In this document: piece by piece, positions 1 through 5,859 of the stretch
How positions within the stretch are numbered: position 1 is the stretch's first letter
Layout of the letters: each line of letters starts with the position of its first letter
Source of the DNA: Klenkia sp.
GTDB taxonomy: Bacteria > Actinomycetota > Actinomycetes > Mycobacteriales > Geodermatophilaceae
Direction: 5' to 3'
Assembly (NCBI GenBank): GCA_025966215.1
Contig: JAOPVM010000324.1
Coordinates: 1 to 13,748, forward strand
DNA length: 13,748 nucleotides
Translations under genes and position numbers: made by a program
The notes under the pieces: model-generated
The model's database searches: none
Seen by the model: the letters and a program-made list of their open reading frames with translations, nothing else
What the model was told of the DNA's origin: nothing

Positions 1-1
1 C

Positions 2-127
2 TGCTCCGGCGCACGACTGCTGGTCACCCTGCTCGGCCGGCTGGAACGCGAAGACGGCCGCCGCGGGCTGGCCACGCTGTGCGTCGGCGTCGGCCAGGGC
101 GTCTCGATGCTCGTCGAGCGGGTCTGA
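2..127 (+). CDS. Thiolase (acetyl-CoA C-acyltransferase family), C-terminal end only
   Basis: Only the last 41 codons are present; the gene begins upstream of the window. The tail shows an SGAR motif at residues 2-5 of the fragment and then [12 protein letters not shown]. This is the thiolase C-terminal signature that carries the second catalytic cysteine, the acid/base that activates CoA. Thiolases cleave 3-ketoacyl-CoA with CoA, or run in reverse. The stop (TGA 125-127) shares its last base with the ATG of the 3-hydroxyacyl-CoA dehydrogenase, so the two are translationally coupled. The substrate cannot be read from this fragment. The PaaG-like and dehydrogenase neighbours make a beta-ketoadipyl-CoA or medium-chain thiolase plausible, but that is inference from context. 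Confidence 0.9.
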   Translation, partial: CSGARLLVTLLGRLEREDGRRGLATLCVGVGQGVSMLVERV

Positions 128-987
128 TGGGCGGGGCCGGGCCGAGGAGGACGGTCGGCGTCGTCGGCGGCGGTCGGATGGGCGGCGGGATCGCCCAGGC
201 ACTGCTGGGCACCGGCGCGCAGGTGCACGTGGTGGAGGCCGGCGACGCCGCCGCCGAGGGCGCCCGGGCCCGGATCGTGGCCGGGGTGGAGGAGACCGAG
301 CGCCGCGGGAAGCTGACCGGGTCGGTCGAGGAGACCGTGTCCCGGCTGCACCTGGTCGACACCGTGGCCGAGCTGCCCGGCGATGCCGTCCTGGTGGTCG
401 AGGCGGTGCCCGAGGTGCCGGCGCTCAAGATCGAGGTGCTCCGTGCCGCCGAGGCCGCGATCGGTCCCGACGCGGTTCTCGCCACCAACACCAGCTCGTT
501 GTCGGTGACCGAGCTGGCCGCCGCTCTGGACCGTCCGGCCCGGTTCCTCGGGATGCACTTCTTCAACCCGGTGCCGGCGTCGAAGCTGGTCGAGGTGGTC
601 GTCGCCCCCGAGACCGCCGCCGACGTGGTGGCGGCCGCCCGGGCGTGGGTGCGCGAGCTGGGCAAGACCGACGTCGTGGTGCGGGACTCCCCCGGCTTCG
701 CGTCGTCCCGGCTGGGCGTGCTGCTCGGCCTGGAGGCGATCCGGATGCTCGAGGAGGGCGTGGCCGACGCCGAGGCCATCGACCAGGCCATGGAGCTGGG
801 CTACCGGCATCCCATGGGGCCGCTGCGCTCCACCGACCTGGTCGGTCTCGACGTCCGGCTGGCCATCGCCGACTACCTGGCCGGCACCCTGGGCGACCGG
901 TTCGCCGCCCCCCAGCTGCTGCGTGACAAGGTGGCCGCCGGAGACCTCGGCCGCAAGACCGGCCGCGGTTTCCACGACTACTCCTGA
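127..987 (+). CDS. 3-hydroxyacyl-CoA dehydrogenase (NAD-binding), 286 aa
   Basis: Soluble enzyme that oxidises L-3-hydroxyacyl-CoA to 3-ketoacyl-CoA with NAD+. The N-terminal Rossmann fold has a glycine-rich loop at residues 11-21 (VVGGGRMGGGI). NTSS at 121-124 and HFFNPVP at 144-150 follow, the latter with the catalytic His144. The C-terminal dimerisation domain starts near 186 (DSPGF) and includes HPMGPL at 228-233. The length of 286 aa matches the short one-domain form (3-hydroxybutyryl-CoA dehydrogenase type), not the long PaaH or FadB forms. The ATG at 127 was chosen because it overlaps the thiolase stop and begins just before the Rossmann strand; an earlier in-frame ATG at 79 lies inside the thiolase and adds an Arg-rich extension. 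Oddity: the family's GFxxNR motif reads GFASSR, so the usual Asn is Ser194. The next gene starts 11 bp after the stop. Confidence 0.93.
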   Translation: MGGAGPRRTVGVVGGGRMGGGIAQALLGTGAQVHVVEAGDAAAEGARARIVAGVEETERRGKLTGSVEETVSRLHLVDTVAELPGDAVLVVEAVPEVPALKIEVLRAAEAAIGPDAVLATNTSSLSVTELAAALDRPARFLGMHFFNPVPASKLVEVVVAPETAADVVAAARAWVRELGKTDVVVRDSPGFASSRLGVLLGLEAIRMLEEGVADAEAIDQAMELGYRHPMGPLRSTDLVGLDVRLAIADYLAGTLGDRFAAPQLLRDKVAAGDLGRKTGRGFHDYS

Positions 988-998
988 AGGGGACAGCG

Positions 999-1781
999 TT
1001 GTCTTCCGATCCCACCGTCACCCGCACCGACGCCGACGGCGTCGCCACCCTGACGCTGCGGGTCCCGGGCCTGTCCCGGCAGTCCCGCGCCGACCTGACC
1101 GCGGCCATCGAGGGCGTGGCGGCCGACCGTGCGGTGCGTGCCGTGGTGCTCACCGGGTCGGGCCGGGCCTTCTGCGTCGGACAGGACCTCGCCGAGCACG
1201 TGCAGGCCCTGCGCGGGGACGCGAGCACGTCGCTGGACGTCGTCGCGGACTCCTACAACCCGATGGTGCTGGCCTTCGCCGCGCTGCGGGTGCCGACCGT
1301 GGTCGCGGTCAACGGCGCCTGCGTGGGGGCCGGCCTCGGGCTGGCGCTGCGCGGTGACCTGCGGGTGGCCGCGGCGGGGGCGAAGTTCGGCACCGCGTTC
1401 GCCGGCATCGGACTGGGCAGCGACTCCGCCCTGGCCTCGGCACTGGTGCACTCGGTCGGCGGCTCCCGGGCCACCCAGCTGCTGCTCTTCCCGGACACCT
1501 TCACCGCTGAGCAGGCCGGCGAGTGGGGACTGGTGCACCACGTCGTCCCCGCCGAGGACGTGCTGACGACGGCCCAGCAGCTGGCCGGTCGGCTCGCCGC
1601 CGGTCCGACCGCGGCCTACCGGGCGATCAAGGAGGTGCTGGCGACGGCGGCGACGGACTCCTTGGCCGACACCCTCGCGCTGGAGGGCCGGCTGCAGAAG
1701 GCGCTGGGCCAGACCCACGACCACACCGAGGCCGTCGAGGCGTTCCTGGCCAAGCGGCCGCCGGCCTTCACCGGCGAGTGA
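999..1781 (+). CDS. paaG: PaaG-like enoyl-CoA hydratase/isomerase family protein (crotonase fold)
   Basis: 260-aa crotonase-fold protein. The start is TTG at 999; AAGGGGA (987-993) lies five bases upstream and overlaps the previous stop region. The oxyanion-hole segments are AFCVGQDL (58-64) and NGACVGAGLGLAL (105-117). By remembered alignment, both glutamates of true enoyl-CoA hydratases are replaced (Gly114, Phe134). Asp142, in IGLGSDSA, falls where E. coli PaaG has its catalytic Asp in LGLIPD. The C-terminus (TAEQAGEWGL at 169-178, AFLAKRPPAFTG at 248-259) also closely resembles PaaG. PaaG isomerises ring-1,2-epoxyphenylacetyl-CoA to the oxepin form and also shifts enoyl-CoA double bonds. 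With a dehydrogenase and thiolase just upstream, a role in the lower phenylacetate pathway is plausible. No paaABCDE, paaK or paaZ gene is visible here, so a general enoyl-CoA isomerase remains possible. Confidence 0.85.
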   Translation: MSSDPTVTRTDADGVATLTLRVPGLSRQSRADLTAAIEGVAADRAVRAVVLTGSGRAFCVGQDLAEHVQALRGDASTSLDVVADSYNPMVLAFAALRVPTVVAVNGACVGAGLGLALRGDLRVAAAGAKFGTAFAGIGLGSDSALASALVHSVGGSRATQLLLFPDTFTAEQAGEWGLVHHVVPAEDVLTTAQQLAGRLAAGPTAAYRAIKEVLATAATDSLADTLALEGRLQKALGQTHDHTEAVEAFLAKRPPAFTGE

Positions 1782-2440
1782 CCGCGGGGCGGCTGCTGCT
1801 CGTCCGGCACGGGCAGTCCGAGGCGAACGTGGCCCTGCGGCTGGACTCGCTGCCGCCCGGCGCCCCGCTCACGCAGGACGGGCAGGCCCAGGCCCGGGCG
1901 CTGGTGGAGACCCTGCGCGGCACCCCGGTCGCGGCGGTGCTGGCCTCCCGCGCCGTGCGGGCACAGCAGACCGCGGCGCCGTTGGCGGCAGCGCTCGGGC
2001 TCGACGTCGACGTGCGTGACGGGCTGCAGGAGACCTTCGTCGGCGACCTCGAGGGCCAGGCGGGGTGGCCGGTGCTCGAGGAGTACGACCGGGCCTACGG
2101 GCAGTGGTTCACCGGCGCACCCGAGGTGGCGCCGCCGGGTGGGGAGAGCGGGCACGACGTGCTGGCCCGCTACCTGCCGGTGGTCGAGGACGTGCGGAGG
2201 ACGCTGGCGGCGGACCCGCACCGGTCGGTGGTCGTGGTCAGCCACGGGGCGGCGATCCGCTGGGTGGTGACGTCGGTGTCGGACCTGCCGGCGACGTTCG
2301 CGATGACCACGCACGTGGCGAACACCGAGCTCGCGGTCCTGGCCCCGGTCGAGGGCGGCTGGGTGTGCGAGCGGTTCGGGGCGCACCTGCCGCCCTTCGA
2401 GGTGCCCGACGAGGACGCGCCGGTGGCGCCCCCGGTCTGA
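1778..2440 (+). CDS. Histidine phosphatase family protein (phosphoglycerate mutase-like)
   Basis: 220-aa soluble protein of the histidine phosphatase superfamily. The RHG motif (Arg10-His11-Gly12) carries the histidine that becomes phosphorylated. ASRAVRAQQTA at 56-66 provides the conserved arginine Arg61, QET at 84-86 a likely acid/base Glu85, and VSHGAAIRW at 154-162 the second catalytic histidine, His156. GTG at 1778 was chosen because the RHG motif then falls at residue 10 and the codon overlaps the previous TGA by four bases (GTGA), a typical coupled start. The tail (about 205-220) is Pro/Asp/Glu-rich and probably disordered. Members of this family act on small phosphoesters or phosphoproteins, and the substrate cannot be told from sequence. 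Its place at the end of an acyl-CoA operon is unusual and may be only co-transcription. It converges on the next gene with a 5-bp gap. Confidence 0.9.
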   Translation: MTAGRLLLVRHGQSEANVALRLDSLPPGAPLTQDGQAQARALVETLRGTPVAAVLASRAVRAQQTAAPLAAALGLDVDVRDGLQETFVGDLEGQAGWPVLEEYDRAYGQWFTGAPEVAPPGGESGHDVLARYLPVVEDVRRTLAADPHRSVVVVSHGAAIRWVVTSVSDLPATFAMTTHVANTELAVLAPVEGGWVCERFGAHLPPFEVPDEDAPVAPPV

Positions 2441-2445
2441 GGGGG

Positions 2446-2655
2446 TCAGTACAGGAGGTCGGCGCAGGCCTCGCAGGACTCGTCGTCCGCGCCGTCCCAG
2501 CGCTGCTCGACGTCGACACGGGCCAGGGCGCCGCAGACGGCGACCTCGCAGGCGCCGTCCACCTCCGACGGGCTGCGGTGCAGCTCGACGGCGTGCCAGA
2601 GGCCGGTGCTGCGGCCCTGGGCCGCGGCGAGGGTGAGGACCAGTTCGCTGCTCAT
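2446..2655 (-). CDS. Small four-cysteine protein of unknown function, 69 aa
   Basis: I do not recognise a named family. The 69-residue product has Cys36 and Cys41 (CEVAVC) and then Cys61 and Cys64 (CEAC) near the C-terminus. Four cysteines in two pairs suggest a small metal (zinc or iron) site or a redox pair, but this is inference. The centre is acidic and there is no signal peptide or membrane segment. ATG at 2655 was preferred over an in-frame ATG at 2712 because a purine-rich GGTGGGGA lies just upstream of it, and the extra residues of the longer form look like untranslated leader. The pattern WHAVELHRSPS is consistent with a real folded protein. It converges with the histidine phosphatase and lies 117 bp downstream of the aldo/keto reductase on the same strand. 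An own promoter is likely, given the gap. Confidence 0.65.
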   Translation of the reverse strand: MSSELVLTLAAAQGRSTGLWHAVELHRSPSEVDGACEVAVCGALARVDVEQRWDGADDESCEACADLLY

Positions 2656-2687
2656 GTCCCCACCGTCGGCCGCTGCCGGTGTGGTGT

Positions 2688-2703
2688 GCAGTGGCGTCAC
2701 TGC
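2688..2703. promoter_or_regulatory. Inverted repeat upstream of the small Cys protein gene
   Basis: GCAGTG and CACTGC form perfect 6-bp arms around a 4-base centre (GCGT). The dyad lies 32 bp upstream of the ATG at 2655, where a promoter for that gene would be expected. It could be an operator or a weak hairpin. No clear -35/-10 pair is visible beside it. Confidence 0.3.
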
Positions 2704-2717
2704 CGAACTCACCCGTC

Positions 2718-2756
2718 CGGGTTGGTCACCTTCGCACCCTCCAGGGTGGGAACCCG
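2718..2756 (-). terminator. Possible nested hairpin downstream of the aldo/keto reductase gene
   Basis: An outer repeat CGGGTT (2718-2723) / AACCCG (2751-2756) encloses an inner one, CACCC (2735-2739) / GGGTG (2744-2748). The structure begins 17 bp after the aldo/keto reductase stop. There is no T-tract, so a classical intrinsic terminator is not shown; high-GC actinobacteria often have U-poor terminator-like hairpins. Confidence 0.3.
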
Positions 2757-2772
2757 CTGCTCGACGTGCGTG

Positions 2773-3603
2773 TCAGAACTCCTCCCAGGTCGCCGGGTCC
2801 TGCCGCGGATCGGTGCGCTCGCCGGTGTCCAGGGCGGTCATGGCGGCCAGGTCGGCGTCGGTGAGGACGAACCCGAACACGTCCAGGTTGGCCACCAGCC
2901 GCTCGCGGGAGCTGGCCTTCGGGATGGTGACCAGGCCCTGCTGCACGTGCCAGCGCAGCACCACCTGGGCCGGGGTGACGTCGTGCTCGGCGGCGATCCG
3001 GGTGACGACGTCGTGCCCCAGCAGGTCCCCTCCGTTGGCCAGCGGCGACCAGGACTGGGTGACGATGCCGCGGCGGGCGTCGTCGTCGCGCTGGGCGACC
3101 TGCGGGAAGCGCGGGTGGCACTCGATCTGGTTCACCGCCGGGACCGTGCTCGTCTCGGCGGCCAGCCGGTCCAGGTGCTCGGGGAGGAAGTTGGAGACGC
3201 CGATGGCCCGGGTCAGGCCCTTCGCGGTGAGCTCCTGCAGGGCCTGCCAGGACTCCAGGTAGCGGTCCTGCTGCGGCAGCGGCCAGTGCACCAGGTAGAG
3301 GTCGACGTGGTCCAGACCCAGCCGACGCAGACTGTCGGTGAGCGCCTGCTCCGCCGAGTCGGACCCCTGGTCGGCCCCGCGCAGCTTGGTGGTCACGAAG
3401 ACGTCGTCCCGATCGAGCCCGGAGTCGGCGATGCCCTGCCCGACGCCGACCTCGTTCTCGTACTTCGCCGCGGTGTCGACCATCCGGTAGCCGACCTCGA
3501 GGGCCTCGCGCACGATGCGGCGGATCTCCTCGTCCTCGACCCGGGCGGTGCCCAGGCCCAGCTGCGGGATCTCGACACCGTTGTTCAGCCTCACGTGTTC
3601 CAT
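2773..3603 (-). CDS. Aldo/keto reductase (2,5-diketogluconate reductase-like)
   Basis: 276-aa NADPH-dependent oxidoreductase with a TIM-barrel fold. All four catalytic residues are visible: Asp43 and Tyr48 in DTAAKYENE, Lys73 in TTKLR and His106 in LVHWP. GVSNF follows near residue 150 and NQIECHP near 175. The cofactor-binding segment near the C-terminus reads IPKASSRERL, with Ala where many members have Ser. The family reduces aldehydes and ketones of sugars and small carbonyls. The 2,5-diketo-D-gluconate reductase or methylglyoxal-type subgroup fits best by general look, but the substrate cannot be told. ATG at 3603 is well supported: AGGAG lies six bases upstream and the family's N-terminal strand begins at residue 3. 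It diverges from the MBL-fold gene across 75 bp, so the two may share a control region. Confidence 0.93.
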   Translation of the reverse strand: MEHVRLNNGVEIPQLGLGTARVEDEEIRRIVREALEVGYRMVDTAAKYENEVGVGQGIADSGLDRDDVFVTTKLRGADQGSDSAEQALTDSLRRLGLDHVDLYLVHWPLPQQDRYLESWQALQELTAKGLTRAIGVSNFLPEHLDRLAAETSTVPAVNQIECHPRFPQVAQRDDDARRGIVTQSWSPLANGGDLLGHDVVTRIAAEHDVTPAQVVLRWHVQQGLVTIPKASSRERLVANLDVFGFVLTDADLAAMTALDTGERTDPRQDPATWEEF

Positions 3604-3665
3604 GCCAGGCTCCTGCCCCGCACCCGGTCCCCTCGAACACGCTGCGGTGCAGGCGGCCCCGGGCA

Positions 3666-3671
3666 TAGCGT
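3666..3671 (+). promoter_or_regulatory. TAnnnT -10-like box for a probable leaderless transcript
   Basis: TAGCGT ends seven bases before the ATG of the MBL-fold gene at 3679. There is no purine-rich ribosome site between them. This spacing is typical of actinobacterial leaderless mRNAs, whose transcription starts at the A of ATG. No convincing -35 box is visible. Confidence 0.45.
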
Positions 3672-3678
3672 CGGGCGC

Positions 3679-4314
3679 ATGCAGCTCACCAAGCACGGAC
3701 ATGCCTGCGTCGTCCTGTCCGACGGCGACCGCCGCCTGGTCCTCGACCCCGGCTCGCTGACCGAGGAGAGCGCCTGGGCAGGCGCCTCGGCGGTGCTGAT
3801 CACCCACGAGCACTTCGACCACCTCGACGTCGGCCGCACGACGCAGGCCCTGGCCGAGGACCCGGCGCTGGAGGTGTGGACCAACCGCTCGGTCGCCGAG
3901 CAGCTCGACGGCGGCTCCCGGGTGCACGTCGTCGGCGACGGCGACGCCTTCACCGCCGCCGGCTTCGAGGTCACCGCGCACGGCGAGCACCACGCGGTCA
4001 TCCACCCCGACGTCCCGACCATCCGCAACACCGGGTTCCTGGTCGACGGACAGGTCTTCCACCCCGGCGACGCGCTGACCGCACCCGGCGTCGCCGTCCC
4101 CACCCTGCTGCTGCCGTTGCACGCACCCTGGTCGAAGGTCTCCGAGCTGGTGGACTACCTCCGCGAGGTGGCCGCGCCGCAGGCCTACGCGGTGCACGAC
4201 GGACTGCTCAACGAGGTCGGGCTGCAGGCCATCGGCGGGATGGTCGGGGAGCACGGTCCCGGCTCGCCGTCGACCTACCACCGGCTGGCGCCCGGGGAGT
4301 CGGTCCAGCTGTGA
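3679..4314 (+). CDS. MBL-fold metallohydrolase (UlaG-like)
   Basis: 211-aa metallo-beta-lactamase-fold protein of the short UlaG-like type. The metal-binding motif is THEHFDHLD at 42-50 (His43, His45, Asp47, His48). Further ligands are probably His104 or His105 (GEHHAV), Asp131 (HPGD) and His173 (AVHDG). It opens with the typical N-terminal strand of these proteins (MQLTKHGHACVVL), in which His6 or His8 is conserved. Relatives hydrolyse phosphoesters, lactones or similar bonds with one or two metal ions; the substrate is unknown. ATG at 3679 has no Shine-Dalgarno sequence but sits just after a TAnnnT box, which fits leaderless translation. The gene diverges from the aldo/keto reductase gene and lies 47 bp before the acidic 90-aa gene on the same strand. 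That gap holds a GC hairpin, GGGCC (4331-4335) / GGCCC (4342-4346). Confidence 0.88.
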   Translation: MQLTKHGHACVVLSDGDRRLVLDPGSLTEESAWAGASAVLITHEHFDHLDVGRTTQALAEDPALEVWTNRSVAEQLDGGSRVHVVGDGDAFTAAGFEVTAHGEHHAVIHPDVPTIRNTGFLVDGQVFHPGDALTAPGVAVPTLLLPLHAPWSKVSELVDYLREVAAPQAYAVHDGLLNEVGLQAIGGMVGEHGPGSPSTYHRLAPGESVQL

Positions 4315-4361
4315 CGCCGGGGTCACGTTCGGGCCGCAGCGGGCCCGGGTAGGCGGCGGCC

Positions 4362-4634
4362 ATGCCTGCTGAGGACTACGACATCGAGAAGCAGGGCGAC
4401 CACGAGTACGTCGTCCGGATCGACGAGCAGGGCGAGACCGTCGAGGTCTCGTTCACGCTCTCCCCCGCCGTGCTGGACCGACTCGGGGTCTCCGACGACG
4501 AGGAGCCGGACTTCATCGTCACGACGCTGGACTTCCTCAAGAAGCACCAGGACGTCGCCGACTTCCCCGACATCATCGACGTCGAGGACGTGCTGGCGAC
4601 CTACGAGGACTACGAGGACGCCGTCACCGGCTGA
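4362..4634 (+). CDS. Acidic 90-aa protein of unknown function
   Basis: I do not recognise a named family. The 90-residue product has about 27 Asp/Glu against 5 Lys/Arg, so it is strongly acidic. Residues 7-35 look like two beta strands (YDIEKQGDHEYVVRI, then ETVEVSFTL). Residues 36-41 and 54-62 look helical, and the tail (DVEDVLATYEDYEDAV) is an acidic helix. There is no cysteine, signal peptide or membrane segment. The coding call rests on a regular pattern of strands and helices, G/C-ending codons and a plausible ATG with a weak AGGCGG upstream. It lies 47 bp after the MBL-fold gene and may be co-transcribed. It ends five bases before the parS-like palindrome. A small DNA-mimic or partner-binding protein is conceivable but unsupported. 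Confidence 0.72.
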   Translation: MPAEDYDIEKQGDHEYVVRIDEQGETVEVSFTLSPAVLDRLGVSDDEEPDFIVTTLDFLKKHQDVADFPDIIDVEDVLATYEDYEDAVTG

Positions 4635-4638
4635 CCGC

Positions 4639-4652
4639 GTTCCACGTGGAAC
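4639..4652. promoter_or_regulatory. parS-like ParB-binding site (GTTCCACGTGGAAC)
   Basis: This is a perfect 14-bp palindrome with no loop and no T-tract, in the 35-bp gap between two converging genes. It is identical to the parS core known from Pseudomonas. It differs from the GTTTCACGTGAAAC form by one symmetrical base pair per arm. Other CACGTG hexamers in the window lack the TTCC/GGAA flanks. ParB would bind here to nucleate chromosome partition complexes. Such sites usually cluster around the replication origin, although isolated ones occur. No parA, parB, dnaA or gyrase gene is visible nearby. Confidence 0.6.
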
Positions 4653-4669
4653 CCGGCCCCGCCGGCAGG

Positions 4670-5779
4670 TCAGGCGGGGACGGGTGCCCCGGTCAGCCGG
4701 GGGGCGAGCCAGCGGGCGACCTCGAGGTACTTCTCGTCGGCGTGGTTGTCGACGCAGTGGTCGCCGTCGGCCCACTCCTGCCAGGTCTTGTCGGTCGAGG
4801 CGGCCAGGTCGTGGATCGGCCGGGCGTTCGCGATCTTGAAGACGGCGTCCCGCTTGCCGTGCTGGACGAGCAGCGGGCAGGTGAGCCCGGACAGCGTCTC
4901 GGCGTCCAGGGCCAGGTCGTCCATCAGGCTGCGCGCGGCGTCCTCGTCGTGGTGCAGGCCGAGCATCGCCTGGACCTTGCCGATGAACCGGGGGAACCGG
5001 GTGTGGGTCTCCGACGGGGTGACCGTGCCGCCGGTCACGACACAGGCGGCGATCCGCTGGTCCTGGGCGGCGAGCAGGGCGGCGAGGTGCCCGCCCATGC
5101 TGTTGCCCCAGACGGCGACCCGGTCGCCGAGCCGGTCGTCGGCGAGCACGTGGTCCACGGCAGCGGACAGCGCGAGCCGGACGTCGCGGTCCAGGTGCAG
5201 GCCGCCGAGCACCCGGGTCTCGCCCTGACCGGGGGCGTCGAGCAGGAAGAGCGCGACTCCGCGGTCGCGGACCAGCTCGGCGCCGGCGGCGTACTCCTCC
5301 CGCCAGGCGTCCATGCCGCCGAGCACCATCACCACGGGCGGGCGGACGACGCCGTGCGGGCGGAGCAGCCAGCCGCGCAGGCTCCTCCCGGCCCAGGGCA
5401 CCTCGACGTGCTCGGCCGGAGGGTCGAGCAGGGCGCCGGCGCGACCGAAGGCCTCGACCAGGCTGCGGTAGTGGGCCTGCTTGGCCGGGCCGTCCTCCAG
5501 GGGGATCTGCCCGAACGACCAGCAGGCGGCGGCACGGAGGAACTTGTCCCGGGCCGTGACGGTGTCCCCGGCCGCCATCGCCGCGACGGCCAGCCGGGTC
5601 TGCCGGCGGGCGAGCCGGGCAGCCACCTCGGACCAGGCCGCACCGGCGGAGACGCCGGCGTGCAGCTCGTCGGCATCGGTGCCCTGCATCCCGTTGCCGA
5701 CCATGCGGTGCCGCGGCATGGCGCGGATCAGCGCGGCGGCGGCGGCCTGCCACTCGAGGGCGTGCGCAGCAGCGTTCAC
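4670..5779 (-). CDS. Alpha/beta hydrolase with helical N-terminal extension (FrsA/DUF1100-like)
   Basis: 369-aa serine hydrolase. Residues 1-120 are mainly helical and Ala-rich. The alpha/beta core starts near 125. VLGGMDAWREE (152-162) fits an oxyanion-hole segment and LLDAPGQGE (179-187) a core loop. WGNSMGGH (224-231) is the nucleophile elbow, with Ser227. HGKRDAVF (307-314) carries Asp311 and DGDHCVDNH (338-346) carries His341, completing the triad. Length and layout resemble 2,6-dihydropseudooxynicotine hydrolase and FrsA-like esterases, some of which cleave C-C bonds; the real substrate is unknown. GTG at 5779 was chosen because GGAG lies seven bases upstream and no in-frame ATG occurs before residue 21. 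It is 80 bp downstream of the SRPBCC gene on the same strand and converges with the 90-aa gene. Confidence 0.88.
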   Translation of the reverse strand: MNAAAHALEWQAAAAALIRAMPRHRMVGNGMQGTDADELHAGVSAGAAWSEVAARLARRQTRLAVAAMAAGDTVTARDKFLRAAACWSFGQIPLEDGPAKQAHYRSLVEAFGRAGALLDPPAEHVEVPWAGRSLRGWLLRPHGVVRPPVVMVLGGMDAWREEYAAGAELVRDRGVALFLLDAPGQGETRVLGGLHLDRDVRLALSAAVDHVLADDRLGDRVAVWGNSMGGHLAALLAAQDQRIAACVVTGGTVTPSETHTRFPRFIGKVQAMLGLHHDEDAARSLMDDLALDAETLSGLTCPLLVQHGKRDAVFKIANARPIHDLAASTDKTWQEWADGDHCVDNHADEKYLEVARWLAPRLTGAPVPA

Positions 5780-5825
5780 AACGGTGCTCCAGGGGTCGAA
5801 CGGCGGGGGTGGTCCGTCTTCGTCA

Positions 5826-5831
5826 ACGGTA
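5826..5831 (-). promoter_or_regulatory. TAnnnT -10-like box upstream of the alpha/beta hydrolase
   Basis: Read on the minus strand this is TACCGT, 46 bp upstream of the GTG at 5779. That leaves room for a short leader containing the GGAG ribosome site. The same CTACCGT string occurs upstream of the SRPBCC gene. No good -35 match is seen, so the call is weak. Confidence 0.25.
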
Positions 5832-5859
5832 GGTCCGGTGCGCGGGTTCCGCGCCCGGG

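Noticed and set aside
79..126. Earlier in-frame ATG for the 3-hydroxyacyl-CoA dehydrogenase
   Set aside because: It lies inside the thiolase coding sequence and adds an Arg-rich stretch before the Rossmann fold; the ATG at 127 overlaps the thiolase stop and fits family length.
2656..2712. Longer form of the small Cys protein starting at 2712
   Set aside because: The extra residues resemble leader sequence and no ribosome site supports that ATG; GGTGGGGA directly precedes the ATG at 2655.
2065..3678. Continuous plus-strand open frame leading into the MBL-fold gene
   Set aside because: It runs antisense over the aldo/keto reductase and small Cys gene and has low-complexity composition; the MBL-fold motifs begin only at 3679.
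4639..4652. Palindrome as an intrinsic terminator for the converging genes
   Set aside because: A seamless palindrome leaves no loop and there is no T-tract; the ParB-type site explains the sequence better.
4323..5753. Long open frame on the minus strand over the alpha/beta hydrolase
   Set aside because: It is an Arg/Pro-rich frame shadow caused by high GC; the hydrolase in the adjacent frame has a full catalytic triad.
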